A DNA stretch of 46,657 bases from Hyphomicrobiales bacterium (lineage in GTDB: Bacteria; Pseudomonadota; Alphaproteobacteria; Rhizobiales; JAJFHB01). The notes beneath the pieces are model-generated. The model was given only the letters and a program-made list of their open reading frames with translations, searched no databases and was not told the DNA's origin. The stretch covers positions 1-46,657 of the forward strand of contig JAJFHE010000049.1 of assembly GCA_021775755.1 (NCBI GenBank), in the 5' to 3' direction. The position numbers and the translations under genes were made by a program. Within the stretch, counting starts at the first letter, position 1, and each line of letters opens with the position of its first letter. Of the stretch, positions 25,462-37,376 are shown one piece after another.

Positions 25462-25938
25462 CTAAAGGGTCTTCACATAGAGCAGTGCCGGGACACCCTC
25501 GCCCCAAAGGTTGGAAAACTCTTCGACTGCAAGAAAGCCTAAGGCCTCATACATGGCCCGGGTTTCCGAATAATGCGGATCGGGATGGCTCGCACCCAGT
25601 GTCTTGACGCTGAGGAGCCGGGCACCATCGGCGCGCGCATGATTTTCCGCGCAACCGACAAGCGCCCGGCCAAAACCTTTGTTCCTGAAACGGCGGCACA
25701 CCGCGATGACGACAATTTCGGACGTGTCAGGAGTGATCCGATCGACGGTCACGAGACCGGCAGGAGCGCCGTCAACCGTGATCGCGTACATGGGACACCG
25801 TTCCGACTCCGCACAGTAATTATCGATGGCCTCCGGTATCCCGAACCATTCGGGCAAGTCTTCAAGGACGGCGCGGCAGAACTCAGCCTTGCCGGCGTCG
25901 AGCACCTCGGGGCCGGAATGGGCCTGACGTTCAGCCAT
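25462..25938 (-). CDS. GNAT-family N-acetyltransferase
   Basis: The product is 158 aa from the ATG at 25938, which overlaps the CoA-transferase stop by 8 bases; the longer frame to 26052 lies inside that gene and is rejected. The acetyl-CoA binding motif A is ICRR-like: VIAVCRRFRNKGFGRALVGCAENHA, with the R-x-x-G-x-G/A core as RNKGFGRA. It is the last gene of the pca unit. Its substrate is unknown, and an acetyltransferase is not part of the beta-ketoadipate pathway. Confidence 0.85.
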   Translation of the reverse strand: MAERQAHSGPEVLDAGKAEFCRAVLEDLPEWFGIPEAIDNYCAESERCPMYAITVDGAPAGLVTVDRITPDTSEIVVIAVCRRFRNKGFGRALVGCAENHARADGARLLSVKTLGASHPDPHYSETRAMYEALGFLAVEEFSNLWGEGVPALLYVKTL

Positions 25939-26698
25939 GCGCCTTTTCGGTGCGTTTCTTGAGGGCGCGCAAAGCTTTGAGTTCCTTCGCCAGGGGCGCC
26001 GGGGTTTCCGGCATCTCATCGGCAAACAACGCTTCCCACCCGGTATTCTCAATTACCTGTTCCCGGGTGACGCCCGGGTGCAGCGATGTCACCGTAAACG
26101 CTTTCGTCTCGGGATCGGGTTCCATGACGCAGAGATCAGTAATCAGACGGCTCGGGCCCTTGGTCGTGACGCCAAAGCGCTCCGCGCGGTCGTTGCCGCC
26201 CATGCCATGGCCGAGCGATGTCACGAAATCGAGCCTCTCGACCAGCGAACGCTTCGACTGACGCATGACAATAAAGATCTCGCCGCAGGATATGGCGATT
26301 TCCGGCGCACCGCCGCCGCCGGGCAACCGTACTTTCGGCGCGTCGTAATCGCCGATCACCGTGGTGTTGATGTTGCCGAAGCAGTCAAGCTGGGCGGCGC
26401 CCAGAAAGCCGACAGTGACACGACCGCCCTGCAGCCAGTAGCGGAACATTTCCGGCACCGGTACCGTCGTGAGCGCGGTTTCGCAAAGTTCGCCATCGCC
26501 GATGGAGAGCGGCAGAACTTTCGGCTGGGTGCCAAGTGTCCCGGATTCGTAGATCAGGGTCAGGTCCGGGGCGTGGGTGAGACGGGCAAGATTGGCCGCC
26601 TCCGACGGCAGCCCGATACCGACGAAGCAAACGTCGTTGCCCGACAGGGCCCGCGCCGCGGTCACGCTCATCATCTCATTGGGCGTGTAGTCGCTCAT
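25931..26698 (-). CDS. pcaJ: CoA-transferase beta subunit, 3-oxoadipate CoA-transferase-like
   Basis: The product is 255 aa from the ATG at 26698, which overlaps the alpha-subunit stop as ATGA. The likely catalytic glutamate is Glu51 in LIYESGTLG, where family I CoA-transferases form the glutamyl-CoA thioester, followed by the FLGAAQLDCFGNINTT block. It is closer to the glutaconate-CoA-transferase (GctB/CatJ) type than to short PcaJ. In context with PcaG, PcaH and PcaC it should transfer CoA from succinyl-CoA to 3-oxoadipate. The symbol rests on context; another 3-oxoacid is possible. Confidence 0.8.
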   Translation of the reverse strand: MSDYTPNEMMSVTAARALSGNDVCFVGIGLPSEAANLARLTHAPDLTLIYESGTLGTQPKVLPLSIGDGELCETALTTVPVPEMFRYWLQGGRVTVGFLGAAQLDCFGNINTTVIGDYDAPKVRLPGGGGAPEIAISCGEIFIVMRQSKRSLVERLDFVTSLGHGMGGNDRAERFGVTTKGPSRLITDLCVMEPDPETKAFTVTSLHPGVTREQVIENTGWEALFADEMPETPAPLAKELKALRALKKRTEKAHG

Positions 26699-27558
26699 CG
26701 CCGTTTCCTCTTTGTCCGCTTTGGCCGATGGCGCGCGAAATCCTCCGCACTGCCCTGCATGACATGTTCCTCCATCCAGGCCCGGAAGCCGTCGCGGTCT
26801 TTCGCGATCGCGTCCCACTCCTTGTAAAAGGCATTGTCGCGATCGTAGTAGCCATGCGCGTAGGACGGATGCGCGCCGCCCGGCACGTGGACGATGTGAC
26901 CGATGGTCCAGTGCGGCAGGATCACCGCGTTGGGGCCGCTGTCGGCGAAGTCATCGACGATTTCCTCAACCGTGATGATCGAGCGCTTCGCACCAAGCAC
27001 GGCCTCTTTCTGCACACCGACGATCCCTTCAAAGAGGATATCACCCTTCTTGCTCGCCTTTTGGGCGTGCACAACGGCGACATCTGCGTTGATTGCCGGC
27101 ACGGCGGCGAGCTCCTCGCCGCTGAACGGGCAGACGACCGCCTTGATGTTCGGGTTGACGCGCACCAGTTCGGCACCGCGATAACCGCGAAACACCGCGC
27201 ACGGCAGCCCGGCGGCGCCGGCATCGTAGGCGTTTGCCATGGCGGCGTGGGAATGCTCCTCCACCCCGATCGGGTTCGGCCAGCTCTGTTCAATGGCATC
27301 GCGTAAACGGTGCAGCGAGCCGACACCCGGGTTGCCGCCCCAGGAAAACACGACACGCGATGCGCAACCCATACCGATCATCTGGTCGTAGATGATGTCC
27401 GGCGTCATGCGAATGAGGGTCAGGCCGGTGCGGCCCTGGCGCATCACCTCATGAGCCGCGGCATGCGGGATCAGGTGCGTAAACCCTTCCATAGCGAGCG
27501 CATCGCCGTCACGCACGCATGCGGCGACAGCCTCTTCAAGGGTGGAAAACTCAGCCAT
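26695..27558 (-). CDS. pcaI: CoA-transferase alpha subunit, 3-oxoadipate CoA-transferase-like
   Basis: The 287-aa product is the GctA/CatI-type alpha subunit. The CoA-binding glycine loop appears in AMEGFTHLIPHAAAHEVMRQG, and family sequence continues with TLIRMTPDIIYDQMIGMGCASRVVFSWGG. The C-terminus is a basic tail RPKRTKRKRR. It is coupled by ATGA to the beta subunit and lies 15 bases after pcaG on the minus strand. With its partner it activates 3-oxoadipate, the penultimate step to succinyl-CoA and acetyl-CoA. Confidence 0.82.
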   Translation of the reverse strand: MAEFSTLEEAVAACVRDGDALAMEGFTHLIPHAAAHEVMRQGRTGLTLIRMTPDIIYDQMIGMGCASRVVFSWGGNPGVGSLHRLRDAIEQSWPNPIGVEEHSHAAMANAYDAGAAGLPCAVFRGYRGAELVRVNPNIKAVVCPFSGEELAAVPAINADVAVVHAQKASKKGDILFEGIVGVQKEAVLGAKRSIITVEEIVDDFADSGPNAVILPHWTIGHIVHVPGGAHPSYAHGYYDRDNAFYKEWDAIAKDRDGFRAWMEEHVMQGSAEDFARHRPKRTKRKRR

Positions 27559-27573
27559 TGGCGATCTTTCAGG

Positions 27574-28185
27574 TCAGACGTCGAAGAACACTGTTTCGCG
27601 TTCTCCCTGCATGTGAATGTCGAAACGGTATACAGGACCGCCCGGTGTGTCGTCACGTCTGGCAATCAATGTCTGGCGGCGGTCTTGCGGAACCGAATTG
27701 AGAACCGGGTCTGAACCGTTGGCATCTTGCTCGTCTGAAAAATAGATCCGCGTGTAGGCGTGCGAAAGCGTGCCGCGCATGAAGACAACGACAGCGATGT
27801 GAGGCGCCTGGCCATCTCCGGCCGCACCGGGCTTGATGGTTGAAAAAATGAATCGGTTTTCCGCATCGACGCCGGTGCCGAAACGGCCGAAGCCGGAGAA
27901 CTCCGGGTCGAGCAGATTGTCTTCGCGGGCATCTTCGGGATGATTGTAGTGGCCATGTGCGTTGGCCTGCCACAGCTCGATCATGGCGTCGTTGACCGGA
28001 TCTCCCGCGCCATCGAGCACGCGGCCTTCGACGCGGATGCGCTCGCCCTCCGTGCCGCCAGAAACCATGATGCCGTCGGCAATGGCGGCATGCGAATAGC
28101 CATATTGCTCCGGCGTCAGGCCGTAGGCGAAGTATGGGCCGACCGTTTGCGAAGGGGTCTGCTTGAAGGGTGTTTCCTGCGACAT
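27574..28185 (-). CDS. pcaG: Protocatechuate 3,4-dioxygenase alpha subunit
   Basis: The product is 203 aa from the ATG at 28185. It has the intradiol-dioxygenase beta-sandwich fold with the opening TPSQTVGPYFAYGLTPEQYGY typical of PcaG. It lacks the iron-binding Tyr/His set: where PcaH has the HIHF pair, this has PHIAVVVF, as expected for the non-catalytic alpha subunit that lines the active site. It starts 4 bases after pcaH. The complex cleaves protocatechuate to 3-carboxymuconate. Confidence 0.93.
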   Translation of the reverse strand: MSQETPFKQTPSQTVGPYFAYGLTPEQYGYSHAAIADGIMVSGGTEGERIRVEGRVLDGAGDPVNDAMIELWQANAHGHYNHPEDAREDNLLDPEFSGFGRFGTGVDAENRFIFSTIKPGAAGDGQAPHIAVVVFMRGTLSHAYTRIYFSDEQDANGSDPVLNSVPQDRRQTLIARRDDTPGGPVYRFDIHMQGERETVFFDV

Positions 28186-28189
28186 GAAC

Positions 28190-28897
28190 TCAAGCCTCCA
28201 TCGGCGTTGCCGCGCGGCCGCGCAGCACGATGTCGAACACGTAGCCGAGCGCAAATTCGGGTTCGGTCGCGTCGATGGAAAATTCCGAGATCAACCGGTT
28301 GCGTGCTTCCGACGGCGAGGCGAGAAAGATCGGATCGAGATCAAGCAGCGGGTCGCCCGGGAAATACATCTGCGTCACGAGACGCGACGAGAGGCTCTGC
28401 CCGAACAGCGAGAAGTGAATGTGGTTGGGACGCCAGGCGTTAGGGTGGTTGCCCCAGGGATAGGCGCCGGGCTTCACGGAATAGAACCTGTAACGGCCGT
28501 CCGCATCGGTGACGCAACGGCCGGCGCCGAAAAAATTTGGATCGATGGGAGCGGGATGCTGGTCGACGATGTGAATGTAGCGGCCCGCCGCGTTGGCCTG
28601 CCAGACCTCAATAAGCGTATGAGGAACCGGGCGCCCGGCGTCGTCAAGGACGCGGCCTGTCACCACGATGCGTTCGCCGAGCGGCTCGCCGTTGCGGGCA
28701 CCGTTCCGGGTCAGATCGTGATCGAGCGGTCCAACGCCGTCATGACCGTAAACCGGTCCGGTACGTTCCGAGAGCGTGTGCGAGATCGGGATCAGCGGTT
28801 TTGTCGGGGCCCGCAGTTCAGTCGAACGGTAGGGCGGATGGTTATAGGGCGGGTGAGAAGACCAGTCCCGCGGGGTGATCTGATCGGTTTCTGCCAT
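28190..28897 (-). CDS. pcaH: Protocatechuate 3,4-dioxygenase beta subunit
   Basis: The product is 235 aa from the ATG at 28897 (GCAGGAG upstream). All four Fe(III) ligands are present with the Pseudomonas putida spacing: Tyr107 (AAGRY), Tyr146 (GAYPW), His159 and His161 (RPNHIHF), corresponding to Tyr408, Tyr447, His460 and His462. Arg156 matches the conserved Arg457. This is the catalytic subunit of intradiol ring cleavage of protocatechuate. It lies between pcaC and pcaG on the minus strand, and the unit starts at the PcaQ-type site at 29464-29511. Confidence 0.95.
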   Translation of the reverse strand: MAETDQITPRDWSSHPPYNHPPYRSTELRAPTKPLIPISHTLSERTGPVYGHDGVGPLDHDLTRNGARNGEPLGERIVVTGRVLDDAGRPVPHTLIEVWQANAAGRYIHIVDQHPAPIDPNFFGAGRCVTDADGRYRFYSVKPGAYPWGNHPNAWRPNHIHFSLFGQSLSSRLVTQMYFPGDPLLDLDPIFLASPSEARNRLISEFSIDATEPEFALGYVFDIVLRGRAATPMEA

Positions 28898-29013
28898 GGT
28901 CTTTCTCCTGCCTCGCGGTTCTCGGTGACGATGCCACCAGCGTTCCCGCCGGGTGCTGAAAAGTGTCGCGCCGACACGCGCGCGGTTCAACTGGCGCAAT
29001 GCCGCACGCGCGC

Positions 29014-29400
29014 TCACACTTCGCGAACATCCGGTTCGGGGAAGTATTCCCTGGCGATTGCAAACGCCCGGTTTGCGGCGGGTACACCGGCATAGAGCGC
29101 GACGTGAAACAACGCTTCCTTGACCTGATCGCCTGTCGCTCCGGTGTTGCGCGTCGCCCTGATATGCATTTCAAACTCTTCCCAGTGGCCAAGTGCTGCC
29201 AGGAGCACAAGCGTCAGGAGGCTTCGGGTCGGTCGGTCGAGACCCGGCCGCTGCCAGACGTCCGCCCACGCGTAGCGCGTGATGTAGTCCTGAAAGTCCT
29301 TGTCAAAGCCCGTGGTGCGCGCAATCGCGCCGTCCACATGCGCATCGCCAAGCACTGCCCGGCGAACCGCCGTTCCTCGTTCATGCAGGTCGTCTGTCAC
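29014..29400 (-). CDS. pcaC: 4-carboxymuconolactone decarboxylase
   Basis: The product is 128 aa. The start is a GTG at 29400, chosen because AAGGAG precedes it at eight bases and the protein then opens as MTDDLHERGTAVRRAVLGDAHVD, the usual PcaC start; the longer frame to 29490 crosses the regulatory site. Family marks are WQRPGLDRPTRSLLTLVLLAALG and the HIRATRNTGATGDQVKE helix with the AhpD-like core. It decarboxylates 4-carboxymuconolactone to the enol-lactone. It is first in the unit pcaC-H-G-I-J. The lactonase PcaD and cycloisomerase PcaB are not nearby. Confidence 0.93.
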   Translation of the reverse strand: MTDDLHERGTAVRRAVLGDAHVDGAIARTTGFDKDFQDYITRYAWADVWQRPGLDRPTRSLLTLVLLAALGHWEEFEMHIRATRNTGATGDQVKEALFHVALYAGVPAANRAFAIAREYFPEPDVREV

Positions 29401-29463
29401 CACAGCAACTCCTTCTCGGCATGCGCAAGCCACATTGCGCAGATCAGGATGGCGTTTGCCTAC

Positions 29464-29511
29464 GGTTATGTAAAATGACGAAACGCGCATTTACTATACC
29501 CTGTGAGTTAT
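29464..29511 (-). promoter_or_regulatory. PcaQ-type box plus half-site upstream of pcaC
   Basis: On the minus strand ATAACT-CACA-GGGTAT (29511-29496) is followed 20 bases later by TTTTACATAACC (29475-29464). The published PcaQ box of Sinorhizobium is ATAACC-N4-GGTTAA, which the first element fits closely. The second looks like the promoter-proximal half-site to which LysR activators move on induction. It sits between the divergent pcaC and pcaQ starts. The same pair of elements occurs before the dehalogenase gene. Confidence 0.72.
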
Positions 29512-29565
29512 AGATTGGCCGTGCACGGTCTCCAATTCGGATGCCGTCTTAGGGGACTGGAGCAT

Positions 29566-30507
29566 ATGAACATCGATTCCCGCATCAGGTTCCGCCATCT
29601 GCGCTGTTTTCTGGAAGTGGCGCGGCAGCGCAGTGTCGGCAAAGCCGCCGATGTGCTTTCCGTTTCGCAGCCCGCGGTTTCGAAAACCCTGCGCGAGCTT
29701 GAAACGACGCTGGGCGTTGAACTGTTCGACCGCTCAAGGCGCGGCGTCACCCTCACGGAATACGGCGAAACCTTTTTCCGTCATGCCGGCGCCAGCGTCA
29801 GCGCCCTGCGGCACGGCATCGACAGCGTCGCGCAGGCGCGCGGAGCCAGCGATCTGGCGATTACGGTGGGCGCGCTACCGACCGTTGCGGCTCGTATCAT
29901 GCCACAGAGCGTAAAACGTTTCGGCGCGGCGCGAACCGGCGCGACAGTGCGTCTGGTATCCGGCCCGAACACTTTGTTGTTGTCACGGCTGCATGTCGGC
30001 GAACTCGACCTTGTGGTCGGGCGTCTGGCCGAACCGGATCTCATGACCGGCCTGACATTCGAACATCTTTATTCGGAGCGCATTTCGCTGATCGCCCGGC
30101 CTGGCCACCCGTTGCTCGGCCGGCAGCCGTTCGAGCTTCAGGAAATAGCGGACTACACCGTCATTCTGCCCACGGCGGAGTCCATCATCCGGCCCGATGT
30201 CGACCGGTTTTTAACGACGAACGGTATCGGCGATCTGCCGGACCGGATCGAGACGGTATCGCTCGCGTTCGCGCAAGCCTATCTGCATATGAGCGATGCG
30301 ATCTGGTTCATCTCAAACGGCGTCGCGGCGCGGGAGTTGTCCGAGGGCACGCTTGTCGAGTTTCCTGTGGACACAAGCGACACCTATGGACCGGTTGGCC
30401 TGACCGCGCGCGCCGATGTTACGCCGGCACAGGGCGTCGACCTCTTCATGACAATCGTGCGCGGCGTTGCACGGGAGATCGGTGCGGGTGAAACTTTGGT
30501 CTCGTGA
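29566..30507 (+). CDS. pcaQ: LysR-family activator of protocatechuate genes, PcaQ
   Basis: The product is 313 aa from the ATG at 29566 (GGAG just upstream). The LysR HTH is at about 10-65: FRHLRCFLEVARQRSVGKAADVLSVSQPAVSKTLRELE, with the substrate-binding domain after about residue 95. It is divergent from pcaC, the usual place of pcaQ in rhizobia, and the sequence following the HTH (LGVELFDRSRRGVTLTEYGE) fits this subgroup. Known PcaQ activates pca genes with 3-carboxy-cis,cis-muconate. The dyads at 29496 and 31130 are candidate targets. Confidence 0.88.
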   Translation: MNIDSRIRFRHLRCFLEVARQRSVGKAADVLSVSQPAVSKTLRELETTLGVELFDRSRRGVTLTEYGETFFRHAGASVSALRHGIDSVAQARGASDLAITVGALPTVAARIMPQSVKRFGAARTGATVRLVSGPNTLLLSRLHVGELDLVVGRLAEPDLMTGLTFEHLYSERISLIARPGHPLLGRQPFELQEIADYTVILPTAESIIRPDVDRFLTTNGIGDLPDRIETVSLAFAQAYLHMSDAIWFISNGVAARELSEGTLVEFPVDTSDTYGPVGLTARADVTPAQGVDLFMTIVRGVAREIGAGETLVS

Positions 30508-30562
30508 CCCGCCGGTTTTGAGACCACCATAATCTGCAGACCGCAAACTTTCGGATAGCACC

Positions 30563-30976
30563 CTAGAGCGGGATCACGACCTTCGGCCCCTCTTTCGCCG
30601 GCACGTCGTCTCCGACATTCAGCCAGGACAGTTTTTCCTCATAGGCGACCTGTAGCTGCGGCGGAAATCTCTCCGGGTCTTCCATTGCGGCAACGTAAAA
30701 GTGCATGAAGCCCGTCATTTTTTCCGACCGGAACGAGATCGGTGTGCCGCAGTTTGCACAAAACGTCCGCTCGACACCGGGCGATGAGCGGTAGATCTTG
30801 GCGGTCTCCCCGGCCCATCTCCACTGTGCGTCAGGCACGCCAATGTAAGTCGTCATGGGTGCTGAGCATTGCCGCCGGCAACTCTCGCAATGGCAGGAGA
30901 CCGACCATTTGATCGGTGTATCGAGTTCGAACCTGACGGCCCCGCAAAAGCATCTGCCGCGGCATGTTTCGGTCAT
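30563..30976 (-). CDS. GFA / CENP-V family zinc protein
   Basis: The product is 137 aa from the ATG at 30976. It carries the cysteine pattern of the glutathione-dependent formaldehyde-activating family: RCFCGAVRFEL near residue 8, SCHCESCRRQCSAP near 27 and ERTFCANCGTPISF near 68. These bind two zinc ions. The role of most members is unknown; some assist glutathione-formaldehyde adduct formation. It lies between pcaQ and the dehalogenase on the opposite strand and looks independent of both. Confidence 0.88.
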   Translation of the reverse strand: MTETCRGRCFCGAVRFELDTPIKWSVSCHCESCRRQCSAPMTTYIGVPDAQWRWAGETAKIYRSSPGVERTFCANCGTPISFRSEKMTGFMHFYVAAMEDPERFPPQLQVAYEEKLSWLNVGDDVPAKEGPKVVIPL

Positions 30977-31129
30977 GATTGTTTCCCGCCCTGATATGTC
31001 GCTCCACGCGTCGGAACTTTCGCATAAACTGCACACGAAGCTGAGTGAAATTGCAGCTGTTGCTCCGCACGAAATTTCGCTTGAAACCGCCTTGGTCCCG
31101 ATGTCTGAAAATTCACCATGAAACGGTGC

Positions 31130-31176
31130 ATAACTGTGTGGTTATTAAAACGTCGGTATTTGAATTTTACATAACC
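31130..31176 (+). promoter_or_regulatory. PcaQ-type box plus half-site upstream of the reductive dehalogenase gene
   Basis: ATAACT-GTGT-GGTTAT (31130-31145) is followed 19 bases later by TTTTACATAACC (31165-31176), about 78 bases before the start codon. The first element differs from the PcaQ consensus ATAACC-N4-GGTTAA at only two positions. Order, orientation and spacing match the site before pcaC, so one regulator probably controls both units. The rest of 30977-31253 shows a small CCCCTC-CAGGGG-like repeat near 31225 and nothing else. Confidence 0.75.
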
Positions 31177-31253
31177 ATATCGTCACTCCTAGTTTGGTGG
31201 GGATGAAGTCGAGCGTAAACAGACCCCTCCAGGGGTGAACGAGAGGCAGTCAC

Positions 31254-35706
<4,453 letters not shown>

Positions 35707-35735
35707 AGTCTGGTCCCCAGACTGAGAGAACTCAG
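35707..35735. terminator. Tandem hairpins between convergent pobA and histidine kinase genes
   Basis: AGTCTGG (35707-35713) pairs with CCAGACT (35717-35723), and CTGAG (35722-35726) pairs with CTCAG (35731-35735). The two small stems share a base or two, so only one can form fully. They fill the 25-base gap between convergent stops. There is no T tract, so termination activity is uncertain. Confidence 0.4.
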
Positions 35736-36859
35736 CACTCCGCGACATCATCGGGCGCCTGCGATACGTCTCCACCAGGGACAGTGATTGTGAACACCGA
35801 TCCCTCGCCCGGCGTGCTGTCGGCGTCGATCGACCAGCCGTGCTCGTCGACAATGTCCTTCACAAAGGACAGGCCAATGCCTGAGCCTTCAACCTGCGGG
35901 CTCGCGAGAAGGCGCGTGAACGGCTCAAAGATCCCGGCACTTTGCCCGGCGTCAAAACCGATGCCATTATCGGAAAACGCCAGAGTGTATTCATTCGCAA
36001 CCGCGTCAAACGCGGAAGTGATCCGGCACTGCAGGGGCCGTTGCGGGTGCTTGTACTTGACCGCATTGTTCAAAATATTCGAAACGCAGACCCTGAAGAG
36101 ACCCTCGTCCGCTCTCAGCCGATCGCACGCCACGCTGAGATCAATTGCGCCGCCACCCTGCTCCACCTGATCAATAGCTTCCTCAAGCACCGTGCGCAGG
36201 GGAAACCACGTAACATCGAGCCGTTCATTGGCAATGGAAGAAAAGCGCAGAATATTGCGCACCAGCGAACTGCCCTGCTTTGCGGCATCTCGCATATGCC
36301 CGATGGTGCGTGCCGCGGCTTTGTTGCCGGAAGTGTCGAGATCGCCGTCAAGCAGCTCCGCCAGGGCCGAAATCTGACGCAGCGGACCCTGCAGATCGTG
36401 CGAGGCGACATACGCAAACCGTTTGAAGCGGTCCGCCTGTTTCCGGGTTTCGTCCTCGGCTTCGCGGCGCCCGGTGATGTCCTGATGCAATATGATGAAC
36501 CGTCCCGGCCCCTCCCAGACAAGCGGCTTGACCTGCATCATGAACCACCTGCGCTGCGTGGGGCTGTGACAGGGATACTCGAACTGGAACACGCCGGTCC
36601 GGTGGTCCAGCATGCCGGTAATGCCGTCGAGAACCTGCCGCGCATCCCCATCCCCGCTCTCGGCAGAATGCCGGCAAACATCAAGATAGTTGATACCAAG
36701 ACGTTCATCGCGAAGGGCGCGGCCGTTGTTTCTGGAAAATTCCACCCATGCGGTGTTGACCCAGACAACAGTGCCGCTTTTGTCGATGACGCAAATATTG
36801 TGGGGGATGGAATCGAGAACGGCTGCGAGAAACTCTTCACCTGGAACAAGACTGCTCAT
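35732..36859 (-). CDS. PAS-domain sensor histidine kinase, soluble
   Basis: The 375-aa product has a PAS domain at about 10-130 (SIPHNICVIDKSGTVVWVNTAW), then HisKA with phosphoacceptor His154 in VASHDLQGPLRQ, and an HATPase domain with N-box NILNNAVKYK, G1 DNGIGFD and G2 GSGIGLSFVKDI. The HDLQ-type H-box resembles phytochrome-like and light/oxygen sensor kinases. It has no membrane segment, so it senses a cytoplasmic signal. No response regulator lies beside it, so it is an orphan kinase. The gene is convergent with pobA. Confidence 0.9.
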   Translation of the reverse strand: MSSLVPGEEFLAAVLDSIPHNICVIDKSGTVVWVNTAWVEFSRNNGRALRDERLGINYLDVCRHSAESGDGDARQVLDGITGMLDHRTGVFQFEYPCHSPTQRRWFMMQVKPLVWEGPGRFIILHQDITGRREAEDETRKQADRFKRFAYVASHDLQGPLRQISALAELLDGDLDTSGNKAAARTIGHMRDAAKQGSSLVRNILRFSSIANERLDVTWFPLRTVLEEAIDQVEQGGGAIDLSVACDRLRADEGLFRVCVSNILNNAVKYKHPQRPLQCRITSAFDAVANEYTLAFSDNGIGFDAGQSAGIFEPFTRLLASPQVEGSGIGLSFVKDIVDEHGWSIDADSTPGEGSVFTITVPGGDVSQAPDDVAEC

Positions 36860-36976
36860 TCTTTATTCCGATTAGCGAATCAGGGACGTTCAACCTACCA
36901 CTGGACTTGAAAATCCAGAACGGTCGGGCGCTCGCCGGCATTAGGTCAAGCGTCCAAGAACGGAGGCGTGGGCGAT

Positions 36977-37375
36977 GTGACCTATGACGAGTTCAACTCC
37001 CTCTGCGGCGCGCTCCCTTCCGCGACATATGTCGTCCAGTGGGGTGGATCGCATGTCTGGAAAATCGGCGGCAAGGTGTTCGCTATCGGCGGTTGGAACG
37101 ATGATGGTCCCGGCTTTACGTTCAAGGCAGGCGAGCTCTCCTACGAGCTCCTGAAAGCGCAGGCGGGACTGCGCCCGGCGCCCTATATGGCGTCGCGCGG
37201 AATGAAGTGGATACAACACCATGCTGCGCCCGGGTTGAGCGACAGTGAGCTTGATACATATATTCGGCAATCCTATTTGCTCGTCGCCGGTGGGCTGTCC
37301 CGTAAACTGCAGCGCCAGCTTGGCGTCGACGCTGTGAAAGACGACGGCGGGCCGCGACAGGCCGGAGAAACGTGA
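36977..37375 (+). CDS. MmcQ/YjbR-family protein
   Basis: The product is 132 aa. A GTG at 36977 is preferred because GGAGG at 36962-36966 lies ten bases before it and the protein then starts MTYDEFNSLC as in relatives; the GTG at 36968 is too close. Family marks are TYVVQWGGSHVWKIGGKVFAIGGW and the late SRGMKWIQHHAAPGLSDSELDTYIRQSYLLV. YjbR has a double-wing-like DNA-binding fold, but its function is unknown. The next gene starts two bases after its stop codon begins to clear (one base gap), so they are coupled. Confidence 0.85.
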   Translation: MTYDEFNSLCGALPSATYVVQWGGSHVWKIGGKVFAIGGWNDDGPGFTFKAGELSYELLKAQAGLRPAPYMASRGMKWIQHHAAPGLSDSELDTYIRQSYLLVAGGLSRKLQRQLGVDAVKDDGGPRQAGET

Positions 37376-37376
37376 C

